DNA from: Corythucha ciliata | Taxonomy: Eukaryota > Arthropoda > Insecta > Hemiptera > Tingidae | DNA: 64,000 bases | Assembly: GCA_038030265.1 (NCBI GenBank) | Contig: CM075938.1 | Span: forward strand, 45,935,189-45,999,188 | Direction of reading: 5' to 3' | Part shown: positions 45,483-57,474 of the stretch, piece by piece | How positions within the stretch are numbered: the stretch's first letter is position 1 | Layout of the letters: the number at the start of each line of letters is the position of its first letter | Notes under the pieces: model-generated | Told to the model about the DNA's origin: nothing | Seen by the model: the letters and a program-made list of their open reading frames with translations, nothing else | Databases searched by the model: none | Translations under genes and position numbers: made by a program

Positions 45483-46840
45483 GATATGAAAAAAAAACAA
45501 AAAAACCGCGGAGCACGTCATATGCGAGTGTGACGGCTACGCGGTGACGATAGAATATTCTTCCCCAGATTCTCAAAGGAGAATGGGACCCGTCTCCTGA
45601 GATTGCTGGAAAGGATAAATAGGTTTGAGGAGCCGTACTAGGCTCTCCCGAGTCCGGGCCCCAAGTGGGTATGGTGTATGGGCCGAAAGGCTTTTGGCAC
45701 CTTCGGAGTCGGGAAACCGTCCAAGGGGCCTATTCTGAGTTGTCGGGAAGAAATGCCGCAAGTGCGGTTGCTATGACGGGATAATGTTATTTCTTATTCA
45801 GCGTTCTAAGGATGTCATAAATTAATAAATAATGAAATTGAATAAAATTTAAACCCTTTTACATATTCTCGTACACGGAAAATAAAGCATCTAGTGCAAA
45901 CCACAGAACTGGTATGAAAACAACTGCTTTCTTTCTTTATTTTCTTATTTTAACTTCAATGCTTCGTTTTTAATGAGTGTTTCCAATAGTTTTTCTCACC
46001 CCATGATTTGGACACTAGTAGAAAGGGAAGTGTGCCGTTTTTTTTTGTTTACGCTCCCTCTATTATTTATCTGTGCTCGCTGGATGAACTAGAGAAACCA
46101 AATAATAGGTTCGAACCAATGTAATAGAAAATTCAGACCACCCGAAAATGATTCTTTAAAAACATCTGTTGAGGGTGGGGGGGGGGTATTTATCATGTAC
46201 TTTTTTGTCCCGCGGTACATGCGGGAAATCCCGCGCGAGACGGGACTTGAGTGCGCGGGACGGGAACTCAGCAAAAAAATGCGGGACGGAACGGGACTTT
46301 TCATTTCCCGTCCCGTCCCGCACGCACCCCTAGATGCCACATATACTTTGATAGACCGGCGAGGGCGGGATTTCTACGGCAACGTTGCCATGTCCGATCC
46401 TTATTATTTTTTTCTTCGAGGCCACACATTCTCGCGTGAAAATTTCACAGTTTAATTCGACAGGTATCGTAAAAACCATGGCAACGAGGTACCTCTCCTC
46501 ACCATTCTTCCATTTTACGATACGTTAACTTTAAAATTTACAGTTTCTACATTGGATACTCGTCATCGACTAACTGGTGGTTTAAATTCAGCTTAAAGTC
46601 TCCACAGATTCGGATGGACCCGACTTTCTTGGTAACTGGAACGAACGGAGTGGCGTAGTCTGACCTGCCTACTCTCTCGACAACACACCGTTGCTTTCAG
46701 GACCGCTTTAGCCGTAAAAGACTGCCGTGCACCGTGAATTAGCAATATTTTCTTAATTTTGTTCTTGAAATTGCATTGAGATACTACAATTTTTTTTTTA
46801 TAACAAAGAATAATAGAACTGGCGCTTTCCCTCAATTTTA

Positions 46841-46984
46841 AGCCGGATACACACATGCGGTACTTGGCAAGTAACGAACAACACATTTTTGAAATTCTCA
46901 GCTGGTTGGTTTCTAGGCAATTGCTAGAAATCGATTGAATATTTTGAAAGTTACTTGGCAAGTACCGCATGCGTGTATCCGGCT
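46841..46984. mobile_element. MITE, 144 bp, TTA duplication, AGCCGGATACAC ends
   Basis: AGCCGGATACACACATGCGG at the left is mirrored by CCGCATGCGTGTATCCGGCT at the right, with ACTTGGCAAGTA in each arm. Both flanks are TTA (46838-46840, 46985-46987). It is inserted into satellite family A. Confidence 0.8.
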
Positions 46985-46989
46985 TTAGC

Positions 46990-47100
46990 TTTAAGAAGGA
47001 GCCACACAAGTGTCAAATATTGCAAAATATTTGACAATGCGTTTCAATTTCCAGTTGGTTGCTTTCTACACACTCATGTGTGGTCAAACCTTTAAGCGGT
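46990..47100. repeat. Possible small inverted-repeat element next to the 144-bp MITE
   Basis: GAGCCACACAAGTG near 46998 is partly mirrored by CTCATGTGTGGTC near 47078, with an internal AAATATT..AATATTT hairpin. Ends are weak. Confidence 0.35.
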
Positions 47101-47945
47101 TTTTCTTCATTTTAGCCGAGAATTAGCGCAATTTAACTGCAAATTGACGTTTTTATTTGTATTTCAGCCGTGAATTAGCACTTTATCACAATTTTAGCCG
47201 CGAATTAGTGCATTTTACCGGTATTTGCAAAGAATTAGAGTTTTATTTAATTATTCTATTTCACAATCATGAATTAGCACTTCTCCCATCTATGTAGTGC
47301 GACGAACAGAATTATTTACTTCCGAAATAATCTCGGAGGTAAAACAAAGGGACCAGGGAAAGAGGAAAAATGGGCGATTTAGGACGAATTTCGTGACAAT
47401 TAATTTATTTCACAATATATATTGTGAATTTCGGGATAAAATTATTATACAAAAATGGGGGCCAAGGCTTTTCGAACACCTATTTACATTAAATTGAAAC
47501 GAGGATGAATTAACTCTTCGTACAGGATTGGAGGTGCTGACGGATCGAGGAGCTCTGGTCGAGTGTGTCTTTTTACTTTTTATTTCTAGTTGGGAAAAAA
47601 GGACGAGTGGAAAAAGGGAGAATAAAAAGAAGGAATAAAATTTATTAAAATTGGCTGTCAGCGAATTCTTTGTCTTCTTCTTTCTAACCGTAGAAAAAAG
47701 AGGGGGGGGGGGCGTATTCTTCCGGCAACGAAAATGGGCGTAAAAAACTGCACTTTTAGAGGAAGGATTTTTGGGAGACACAGAGATCCTTTCGGCGCCG
47801 TTGTTGGACTTCACAGCAAACCTAAAGGTCCCGTAATTGTGCTCCCATCACCTCCTCTATTGTGGCATTGGTCACAGTAGTCCTAAAGTGTCCTCCCGGA
47901 ACCGTAAATCGGCGCGGTATAAACGGGCGTTACCGGTTTTTCTAA

Positions 47946-49657
47946 AGTAGGGCCTAGACTATCAAGCGGCTTGGTCAAATGCTTGAACCTCCGATTGATT
48001 GGCGCTTCAAGCGTACTTCAATCAAGCCTTCAATCTTTTGATCAAAACTCTCTCATCAGTCGAAGCTGAGAAGTGGAACAGTCTGTTCCGCGTAGTGATG
48101 CACGAGACCGAGACTTGCGCATTTCGGTCTCGGTCATTAGCAAGATGATCTCGGTCTCGTACTTAAAAAGTCGGTCTCGGTCTCGTCTCGAGAGTCTCGG
48201 TCTAATGACAGAAGGTAGATGGGGGGGGGGATCAAAACCCTTCTTCCTCCCACGGTTCACCCTCGCCACCTACCCACTCATATGCTTAGAGTGATTTTGA
48301 CAGGTCCCCTCCTGTCATCCTGTCAGGTCCCCAGCTGTCTCCGGCAGCTGGTGGTCGGCTATGGAGCATTTAATTTATACCGCCCCCCCTGCAAGTGAAT
48401 TCCGCAGAAATCCCCCCCCCCCTGGATCTGGTCAAATCCCTTTAAACGTAGGGGTGGGGTTTGGGGTGGGACGGTGGTAGGGGTGTATATGGGGAGGGGG
48501 AGGGGTTTCGATTATCTCCCCCTGAGAGAGGTCCCAGATCCGCCCTTGGCTCTATATATGTACACATTTTGTCGGCTATGTAAGGTCAAAATGCTACACT
48601 TTAGAGGGGAAGAATTTTACATACGATCAAGAATGGGCGTAAAAATGGGATTAACCCTAGTAGACTAGTAAAGTTCTTGTCAAATCGCTGAAAACTTGTG
48701 TGGGGAGGGGGTTATTCTATGAGAGGGTTTTCGATCCCCTCCCCCCTTTAAAATGCTTTAAGATGGTTGATGCTATGCGTGTAGGTCACAGTATTACAAA
48801 CTTGAGAAATTAGAGGCACGCTATTTCTGCATGAAACGAACCGAATTCGGGCCGGTCTTCGGTCCGGGCTAAAGACCCACACCGGTTTCAGAGAGGGGAG
48901 CATTAGATTGGGGTAATTTTTTGTGTAAAAAGATCTACATATACCTGCACTATACGCATCGTGCTTTTTGGATCACACCGAGACCGAGACTAAGTCTCGA
49001 GCAAACGAGACGTAGTCTCGGTCTCGGTCCGGAAAATGCAGTCTCGATCTCGGTCTCGAGACCGAGACTTTTTCTTGGTCTCGGTGCATCACTAGTTTCG
49101 CGATCGTACCTTCGTTTACAATGGTGTCAAATTCAGATTTGGGCTTCTTCCTCGCAACATTGGTTGCTGTGAAGCAGAAAAAGAAGCGAAAGAAAAAACG
49201 ACAGTGGTCTACGGAGTGGTACAAACTCAGAAACCGCTTCACTCATGAACATCTCCTAAACTTTCTGTGTGATTCGCAACCAGAGGACTACAGGAACTTT
49301 TTGAAAATGGACCAAGAAAGTTTCGATTATCTACACTGGACTTAGTCTGCCCCGACATTGAGAAGAAAGATACAAAAATGCGTGAAGCGATTCCTGCAAG
49401 TCAGAAAGTTCTGTCATCGTCTGGCATGGATTTAGAAGACCTGAATGACTTCCACCGAGTGACTGACGCAGTGCTTGATGAAAATTGCCCTGGACTATCT
49501 AGCGGATTGACCATCCGCTTGAGTCATTCAAACTTTCTATCAATCACCGTCGATGCTTGCTTCAAGCGTCAAACGGGGTTCTACACTATCAATCACGCTT
49601 GATACAATCAATTTACTCAAGCATTTGATCAAGCCGCTTGATAGTTTAGGGCCTCCT
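47946..49657 (+). mobile_element. PIF/Harbinger element split by a hAT-like insertion, TAA target duplication
   Basis: Ends match in inverse (AG(T/G)AGG(G/C)CCTA(G/A)ACTATC, then AAGCGGCTTG(G/A)TCAAATGCTTGA); both flanks are TAA (47943-47945, 49658-49660). Removing the nested 48093-49094 element and one 8-bp duplicate leaves about 702 bp. On the plus strand 49121-49345 encodes a Harbinger nuclease N-terminus (RQWSTEWYKLRNRFTHEHLL, then FLKMDQESFDYL). After a frameshift near 49338 comes LVCPDIEKKDTKMREAIPAS, a well-conserved Harbinger segment. The catalytic DDE region is absent. Confidence 0.82.
48093..49094. mobile_element. hAT-like element, 1,002 bp, nested in the Harbinger element
   Basis: Starts TAGTGATGCAC and ends in its inverse. 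Flanks are GTTCCGCG (48085-48092) and GTTTCGCG (49095-49102), an 8-bp duplication with one change. TAGTGATGCAC is a typical hAT terminus. The first about 120 and last about 130 bp are arrays of GGTCTCG / CGAGACC motifs. The interior (about 48260-48960) has G- and C-runs and no recognisable gene, so it is non-autonomous. Confidence 0.8.
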
Positions 49658-49659
49658 TA

Positions 49660-52600
49660 AAGGCCCGTTAGGGCCACCATAAACCTTTTATTTTTTAAAT
49701 TTTATTTTAAATTTCGTTCATGAAAATTTAAAAGCCATAAAGTCCCAGTTTTTCCATCTTTAAGCTTTTCAGGAGCATCCTCAGAAGAGTGGCCAGGGCC
49801 TGTCTGCCCCCTCGTCATTATCAATCGCTATGCGGCACTCTACTGATTATCACTCATCAAACCTCCGTGTCACTGGAAGTTGAGCTCGCAGAGGTCAATT
49901 TGCTGAAGGTATCAGTGTTGTGACATCAGCAATGCAGTGGCGTAGCTTGTTAAACATGTTCACCCCCACCCCTCGCAAAACTAGCCTTTGTCGCCCCTTT
50001 GCATCTCAGCTCAAGCTGGGATGCAGTGTGCTGAGATGAAGCTGAGTGAGCAGACTGAATGAGAAGGGAAATTTTGGCGTTTTCTGCTGGAAGGCCGAGT
50101 TTTTCACGTGCAACGCTAAACGTTAACATCGGATTGAACTTTGGTTTTTGTATTAGGGGGGCAAACCATATGGTACATAAACACTGAATATTAATTTATA
50201 GCTCCTTATAATTAATTGGGACCTCTTAATAGGAAAAGGAAGAGTGTTTTTCTGGTCGCTGCCTACAGGTGATCTGCTTGGGTCATCAGACGCTCTTCCA
50301 GTGGTGGACGAACTCCGGCAGGAGGATGCTGACAGGCAGAGGTCTATCATAAAATTTGCCACCGGGATCTTTGGCTGTCTTCTTTTTTGGGGAAGGAATA
50401 AGGGAATAAATATATTTTTTATACGTGGAATGGATGAGTTATTCGCGGGGCTACTGAATAGGAGAGATTCAGCCTATGGGTTGAAGAGAGAGGCATATTG
50501 GGAGACTTACAGGCTGGCTTCCGGAAAAACAACTCGACGGTATAAGTAATAAATAAAATCTTATGCAAAGTGTTAAAAATCATTATAAAAAGGCAATGAA
50601 GTATTCGCGTTCTTCGTAGACCTTAGCGCTGTAAGTACATGGCAAAGAATAGACCGCCACGCTCTGTTTTGTAAACGATACATGTGGGTTGGTCTCTAAA
50701 GCAAAGTCAGGGTACTCAAAGGACTGTGTCATGGCCCATTTTTGTAAACGTATATGGTGACACATGGGAGCGATTCGAGACCACAATTGGATTAAAGCGA
50801 GGAAGTTTTTAAGCGCACTTTAATTAGTTTAATGCACTATAGTTTAAAGAATCGTTAGTAAGACTCATCTAATGATCATAGTACCATTATAGTATTGTCT
50901 GTGGTAATATCAATCACAGAAAAATGGTTAAATGTTTGATTAGAGGCTGGTATATACTGCACTTCAGCTACTACATACACACAATTTTACTACAGCATGT
51001 TGAGCCTTACATACCTCCTTGTCAATTCATGTCCAATATAATACAAAAATAGTAATTAATTAATGACATACGACAGCATCCACTTTTACTCTGTTATAGT
51101 ACATAGTTATAGTTATAGTATTAGTAGTTATCACTGTATAATGTAGGTATCCTTCGAAGAGTTGGAATAAAGTTTTGATCATTTCGGTAAATCTTCACTT
51201 GGTGACTAAGGGGGAAGGGAATGAAGAATAATTTAAAGTTCAGACAATGCTGGAGAAAACTCTTATACTATATTAGCTAGAATAAAGAAAAACAGAAGTA
51301 CATGGAGCTAAAAGATAATAAATACACACAAGTCGTGGCATGAGGGGGGGGGGACGAAAGAAAAATGCAAAAATAAATGAAATGATCACTAAGCGTAAAG
51401 TTTCAAAAATAATCTACCAGACAGAAATTGAAAAAATAGCAACCTTTAACTACAGTTTTTACCTCGAAGCTATAAGACCCTTTCAATAGTAAAATTTATT
51501 TTCGGGCTGGTAAATATGAAAAGCAGTAAAAACAGCGTTGATTACTTAGTTCAACAGCAATCCTCCTCTCTTCCCCTCAACCTGCCACTCATAATCCCGG
51601 TGAACGGAGAGGTTAGCGTTATGTACAAGCCAGTGGGCTGGAGAGGGCGGGCGGGATTGAGGTTGCCGTCGCCACCAATAAAAACTTTACCTTTCTGTGA
51701 GGGGTTGCTTGTTTACGAGCCGTTTTAGACATTAACAGAGGGCGAATAGACTTCAGACATTTTCACTTGGAGGAGAAGCAAAATGTTCTTTAGCTGACAC
51801 AATTTATACATAAAAAAATTACCTTATCAAATATTTTCTTCATTTTTTTCTTTTGGTAAATTTCGGTTAACCTGAAAGGATCAGGGGATCGGGCACTGTT
51901 CATGCAATATTGAAAAGGTGTAGCGGAGTGTATGTGGCAGGCATTCTGATGTAGCGTGCACGGAAAACACACGCAGCCCACAACCCCTCCCCCTCTAATC
52001 AAGTAAGTCTCGGTATTAATTACTTTAATAAACAAATGTCGGCGCTAGGTGTATCGTGACTATACGTCTCTCTGCGCCCTTGGTTGAAAAAGATTTTTCA
52101 ACAGATTAGGGCATAGGCCTCTCGCTTCGCTTAAGAAATTGTGACCAAATCTAATATTTTTTTTTTTTTTTTTAGTAATATTTTCGTAAAATGATCAAAA
52201 GTGAAATGATAATCAAGAGAAGATTGAACGCGATTGATTCATCCAGCAGGCCTGGTCGTGAGTTGTGTGTCACCAAACCCCAATCGAAGATAAGGAACCA
52301 GGAATACGATGAACCTATGGGCGACCAAGCGTATTCACTCCACCTGGAAAAGAGAGAGAGGGAGAGTTTTATTTTATTACATAAAATCATTCCATTTCTT
52401 TCCTCTGTGCGTATTATGGGTTATTTTAGTTTTTTTTAATATTTAGTTTTATTATTTTATTTTAGTTATTTTAGGTTTACTTTTAATTTTATAGAGAAAA
52501 ATAAAGGAAGATGAACGGTATCCCAGGCGGCATGGATATTTTTTGAAAATTGATTCAACTTTAAAAAAGATTTGTCAAGAAACGTATTAAATTCATTATA

Positions 52601-52685
52601 CATATAGGAAAGAGTCGATCGAGTCATTTCATCTCATTCACTCGTAACTTGATTTCCCTATAACACCTAACTACGCTTAGGGTGC
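49660..52685. other. Largely featureless interval
   Basis: Apart from the 101-codon frame at 50244-50549, no gene or repeat structure was recognised. T-run at 52157-52174 and a G-run at 51344-51353. Confidence 0.35.
50244..50549 (+). CDS. Unidentified open frame, 101 codons
   Basis: DALPVVDELRQEDADRQRSI then KFATGIFGCLLFW. An acceptor-like CTACAG occurs at the start. No family recognised. May be a chance frame or an exon. Confidence 0.22.
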   Translation: MFFWSLPTGDLLGSSDALPVVDELRQEDADRQRSIIKFATGIFGCLLFWGRNKGINIFFIRGMDELFAGLLNRRDSAYGLKREAYWETYRLASGKTTRRYK

Positions 52686-52689
52686 TCGG

Positions 52690-54365
52690 CCACTGAAAAA
52701 GCCACGAAACTTGCAATTTCTCCGAAATCGAGACTCGATACTTCCAGTTTCGTTGGAATTTAGCCCCTAACTTGGAACAAGTCTGTTTTGCGAGTTTTTT
52801 GACGGTGGCGGTGTTGCCATTTATTTATTTTTCTTCTTTGTTGAAAGACTGAAGAGGGGTGAAACGTTATCATGTATTAAAGAACAAAAAAAAAAAAAAA
52901 AAAAAAAAAAACGTCATCTATATTATTGAAATTAGCATCGCAGATATTTACTCTCCCCCCACCAAATGTTGCAATTTGGAGGGGTACGGCGCGGCTATGG
53001 ACCCCGTCCAACCTACGACACTGTCTGCCACAGCCACGCTATAGCTCAGAGCCCAAGCACTCACAAAAAAAAGAACAAAATGGCAGTTTTACGGATATTT
53101 AGCGCCCAAACTTGCAATTTCTCTAAAGTTACTGGAATTTTACTGAATTTTGCTGAAATTAACAGAGTTTTTCATTTTCATTACATTTCCACACGCGGCT
53201 TCACCATTAGCCAAATGGCATAAGTTGGAGCCGCCTAGCCGCCTCGGTTCCGCACTACAAAAAGTGTTCGCTAAACTTGCAATTTCGCCGAAATTAAGAC
53301 CTGAAGACCGAAAACTGTCAATTTGGAGCATATTCAGCCAGACAACTTGTAATTTGGCCCAAATTAGGAGTTAAACTTGCAAAATTAGTCAATTTCAATT
53401 CCAAACAAATTAAAGTTAAAACTCCAAGTTATGGTCGGCCCCGGGTTCTGGAGGGCCTAGGGTTTGCGCCCACAAAAAACAGACTGTCCTGAAACTTGAA
53501 GTTTCGTTGAAATTGGGGCGTGAACCTTGCAATATATGTATGTATAGCGAATTTTCAGTGCGGAAACTTCCAATTTCCCGGATTTTGCCTACGAAATGAA
53601 GCAACTTTGCGGCTATTCGTCAAAATTTGAGCACTGGGCGGCTAGCCCGAGTTCAAATACCACTTGAAAAAAAAAAAAAAATAAAAAACTTGGCAAAGCC
53701 TAAACTTGCAATTTCGTGGAAATGAATACCTCAACTTTGCAATTTCACGGAAATACAGGAAATTAAGCAATTTCGTCGATGTACTTAACCCATAAACTTC
53801 CTATTTCGTGGATGTTTGCCTTCAAAATGTGGCAATTTTGCGGCGATTTGTCAGGCCTCCGGGGCTGGCGTACCCGTGATCCACGTTCTTTGAAAAAGCC
53901 TGAAATTTTCAACTTCGCTGAGATTAAGACGTGAAACTCCCTATTCTGACGATATTTGCTTTTAAAGTGATGCAATTTTGCGGCTATTCGTCAGAAGACT
54001 ATATGGGCACCGTCTTGCGGCTGGCTAGCCCGTGTTTCGCGGTCGCTAAGAAACATCCCCCAAACTAAACATTTCGCGGATTTGAATACGGGAAACTGTA
54101 GCAATTTCACGAGAAGAAATATCGGAAACTAGCAGTTTCACCGATAATTAGATCTAAATTCAACAGATTTTCAGCTCCGAGTATGTCAGGCTTTGGGTAA
54201 TGTCGCTAGGGCTGGGCCCATGGTCTCTAGAAAACACCTTAAAAGTTGAAATTTGGCGAAATTTGTGACTATAAACTTGCGACGATATTTAGGCCTGAAA
54301 ATTACAATTTTGCTGAAATTCAGCTCCTAATTCGGCGGCTATTTCTCTAGATTTCGATGTTATCA
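52690..54365 (+). repeat. Satellite family C array (largest)
   Basis: About 1.7 kb of degenerate units AAACTTGCAATTTCGC(C/G)GA plus AATTAAG.. or ATATTT(A/G)GC.., about 28-36 bp. Poly-A runs at 52886-52911 and 53667-53681. Several 60-85-codon frames are incidental. Confidence 0.75.
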
Positions 54366-54394
54366 GTGAATCGCACGTAAAGAAAAGTTTTTCC

Positions 54395-54745
54395 TCAGCT
54401 TTACCGCTTGAATGATTGCCTTTTCTCAGTTTTATCCGCGAATCAGTGATCTTCACAATATTATCTTCGAATGGGTGATTTTTCACTTTTAGCGTTGAAT
54501 CAGCGTTTTCTCTTCATTTTAGCCGCAGGCTCGACCTAAGAACATCACATTATAGCGCTTTTCACAATTTCAGCTGTGAGTTAGCTATTTTATCCTACTT
54601 TTAGCCAAGAATTGGCGCTTTTTCTCTACGTAAGCACGAAATTGCCTCCAGATTCTATGAATTAGCGATTTTTTACCGCGAATATCGGCGTTTTTGTATT
54701 GTTGTGGTTTTATCAATTTCAGCCGTGAAGCGACATTGCAAAATG
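54395..54745 (+). repeat. Satellite family A array next to family C
   Basis: TTTTCTCAGTTTTATCCGCG-like units directly follow the family C array. Confidence 0.65.
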
Positions 54746-54749
54746 ACTT

Positions 54750-56060
54750 GTGCGAGGGACCCTTAATTGAGATATCATAGGACAAAAATGCGAAAAGGGT
54801 CCTATTGGAAAAGATAAAAATAGTGTGGCGGAGAGGGGTTTTACGTGGCATGGAATACAAATAATTCTGAAACGGACACAATTATTCTCTCCGTGTACTC
54901 ACCCTTTTTCTTTGGAGATTTGAGGCGCGGGCCCGAACCACCCACCCTTCGGTTTAAACGGCTTAGGAGGGTTGTAAATTATAAAAATCGATTTCAGAGA
55001 AGCAACAGAATAGAGATATTTATGAGTGAAACCGTAGTATAAGCGTGGAGGAATGGAGTTGAGTGGAATGAGAGGTGAAATGTAACGCTCTCCTCATCTC
55101 GCCAGCCCCCTCAACCCCCGGACACACAAATATATTCACACAAATGGAGCAGGCTTTCATTAGCGTGCTGGCTACGAAATACTCATCCCCTTTTGTCAGC
55201 ATTATCATCATCATCATCACCCTCACCTCGCTCCTCTGGGAAACAAAACTCAAAGATAAAGCTTTTTGGAAAGGGCAATGTGTCAAAAATGGACAATAAA
55301 TTGCTACAGTTTCACATTCTCACCCTCCCAAAACTAAATTTACATTTTAACTGCCTTCCCGTGTACGTCTTCCAAGAAGAAAATTTGTTAATCTCAAAGT
55401 ACTATTTCATTTTTTGATATTAAAGACCCTCGTATTAGAAGTGAGAAAGGCACCAACACTATGTCAATTAGGCATTAATGAACTATCCTTCCTAAAGTTG
55501 GGACATCGAGTGCGATTATCGATGTTTCGATAGTTCAGGAGTGGGGCTGGTATCGTCACCTCATTCATTAGTCATTACAAAAACAAGTTCGTCACGGCTC
55601 CTTAGCAACATCAGCACTCAGTAAATGTTCGCATTTATATCGGGGCGGAATTTGAAGGTTAATTGGATTTTTTAGGCAAAATGTTCGGTTTCAATGCTAA
55701 TCAGTAGTTTGAAAGGGCAAATTGATGGCTTCCAAAGTGTAGCTGGTTTCGAGAAAAGACGAGTCGAAGAAGGCAGCTGCCCCACCCTTGCCAATTCTTT
55801 ACCAGTACCAATTGACTGATTATTAAAATAGTTAATTTACCTAAATGCTGAGACTATTAATAGCGTTTTCCATTTACTGCAATACACTCGTGTGGTGTAA
55901 GTTTTTCCAACCGTCCTCTCTGAATTGAAACATAATGTTTATGGAGAGGACGCATCACTACACTTGTTTTGTGTGTCGAATGGGAATCGCTATAAGTGTT
56001 TTCAACGTTTAAACAGTAGGGTTAACAGTATCGTTCGATATCAATAATAGTGTGCTACGA
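54750..56060. other. No gene recognised
   Basis: Contains an ATC microsatellite near 55203-55220 and short frames on both strands (55020-55420) with no recognisable motif. Confidence 0.35.
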
Positions 56061-56069
56061 GGTGCTTAC

Positions 56070-56383
56070 CTGGACTGCTTTGACCGAGGCCGATAAATCG
56101 TAAACTGAATTGACCTCTGTAGCCTGCAAAATGGGTATTCGATTGAGCAGTATCCAGCCTTTAGTCTAAAAAAAGATAAAGTCGAGGATAAAATACAAAC
56201 AACATACGAGGCACAGGCACGTTAATGCCTCACTTTGAATTAACGCCAAGGATTTCATATCGTTTAGTCCTGTTAGCCAGAGCTTCATAAATTATTTCAA
56301 TTCTTATTTCTTGCGGAACGTAACACAACGACTCGTTTGTTTCGTTACCTTGTGGATTCTCCGTAAATTCTTGCACGTTGGCC
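56070..56383 (-). CDS. Two candidate internal exons of an unidentified minus-strand gene
   Basis: Exon 56165-56070 (96 nt) has a T-rich acceptor ending TTTAG and donor CAG|GTAAGC, and is open in one frame (TKGWILLNRIPILQATEVNS, VYDLSASVKAVQ). Upstream, 56383-56349 (35 nt) has acceptor TTGTGCAG and donor AAG|GTAAC and joins in phase 0 (PTCKNLRRIHK). Splice sites, phase and a non-repetitive composition argue for coding DNA. I do not recognise the protein, and other exons were not found. Confidence 0.45.
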
Positions 56384-57474
56384 CTGCACAATGAATACAA
56401 CGTTGTTAAAAGCGAAGTAATATGCCTCCATTTTTAAAGCCATAATTGTGACGATGGAAACAAAATGAAAATTCCAGTATTTGACGCACTCATATATTAT
56501 GTACGTACGAAAACGTGACAGGATAAAAACAGTGAAGAAGTAATGGAAGCGGTTTTTTGGGATTATCCACCGCTAAATGGAAAAAAGTAAGACTCAACAG
56601 TATTTCTGAGAATATTGAGGGGTTGGTGAAAAAGGAGGGGGGAGGGGGATAAAAGAGAATAAAAATCCCTACAGGACTAATGGAACAACAAAAGCACGAT
56701 GTCATCCTTTTTTATGATAACCTCACTTCTTCCGCACCATCATGTGATCCCACTTGGATTACCCCCCAAGGGGAGAAGCATTGTAATATTAAACAAAAGG
56801 TAGGCAAATTGTTAATCCTTCTCCCACAGCTAGCATTTTATGACAGTAGCATTTAATTAGACTGGGTGTTTCATGAATGTACTCGTAAATCCAAGTCCGA
56901 GGTAGAAAATGAGAGAAACATCCCTATAGCAGCGTTTACTAAAAAAGTTATTGCGGATTTAAATTGTGGAATATGAATGACCAACGACGTTGAACTACTG
57001 GAATGATATCCTTTTGACCCTCCAGATGGCATTGAGTTTTGCAAAACGAATTCTTTCGGGCAGCTTTCGTGGGATTGGCTTACCGTAGCGTCCTATTTCT
57101 TTGATTTGACCCCCAAAGAAAACCCAATTTGGCGGGTCCGGCTCCCTCAAAAACGAACTTTCAGAGGGGTTGAATACTCCGGTAATCCATTCAGCTAAAG
57201 TATCCCAGAATGAGCCTAAGGGAAAAAGGACGATCTAAAAAAAGCACTGCCACTTTGCCGCAGATCCCTGCCCTCTCCCACCGTTAGATCCACATTAGTT
57301 ACGGCGTGATGCATGGCCCCTACCAGACTTTTTGTCACGGGGCGCCATCGGCATTGCGCGAAGCTGTCTCCAGACACAACGAATTCACGTTTTCTCCATT
57401 CTAGTATCGAATTAGCAATTATGAGTTATCAATATTAGCCGTGAATTTAAGCTTTTCCTAAATTTTAGTAGTTT

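Larger units (their letters stand above)
38684..46332. mobile_element. 7.65 kb composite DNA transposon, inverted ends and 8-bp target duplication GATGCCAC
   Basis: Left end begins TAGGGGTGCG at 38684; the right end is its inverted match finishing at 46332. The flanks 38676-38683 and 46333-46340 are both GATGCCAC, a perfect 8-bp duplication. The subterminal 100-130 bp on both sides are packed with GGGACGGGAC-like motifs. A second inverted match lies further in (about 38830-38912 versus 46005-46085, both with AGCGAGCACAGATAAATAAT). An 8-bp duplication with a TAGGG terminus fits the hAT superfamily; P elements also make 8-bp duplications, and a P-like transposase lies inside. Which transposase mobilised the outer unit is unresolved. 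Confidence 0.8.
46735..47290 (+). repeat. Satellite family A array interrupted by a MITE
   Basis: Units at 46735-46838 and 47100-47285 around the 144-bp TTA-flanked MITE. Confidence 0.65.

Noticed and set aside
46593..47009. 138-codon minus-strand frame
   Set aside because: It spans a TTA-flanked MITE and satellite units; no motif.
47410..47814. 134-codon minus-strand frame
   Set aside because: Contains a poly-G/C run and low-complexity Ser/Lys sequence; no domain recognised.
52856..52880. Another hammerhead-like core (CTGAAGA..GTGAAACG)
   Set aside because: No stem II can form between the two boxes.
55020..55417. Overlapping 74-88-codon frames
   Set aside because: Driven partly by the ATC repeat; open on both strands with no motif.
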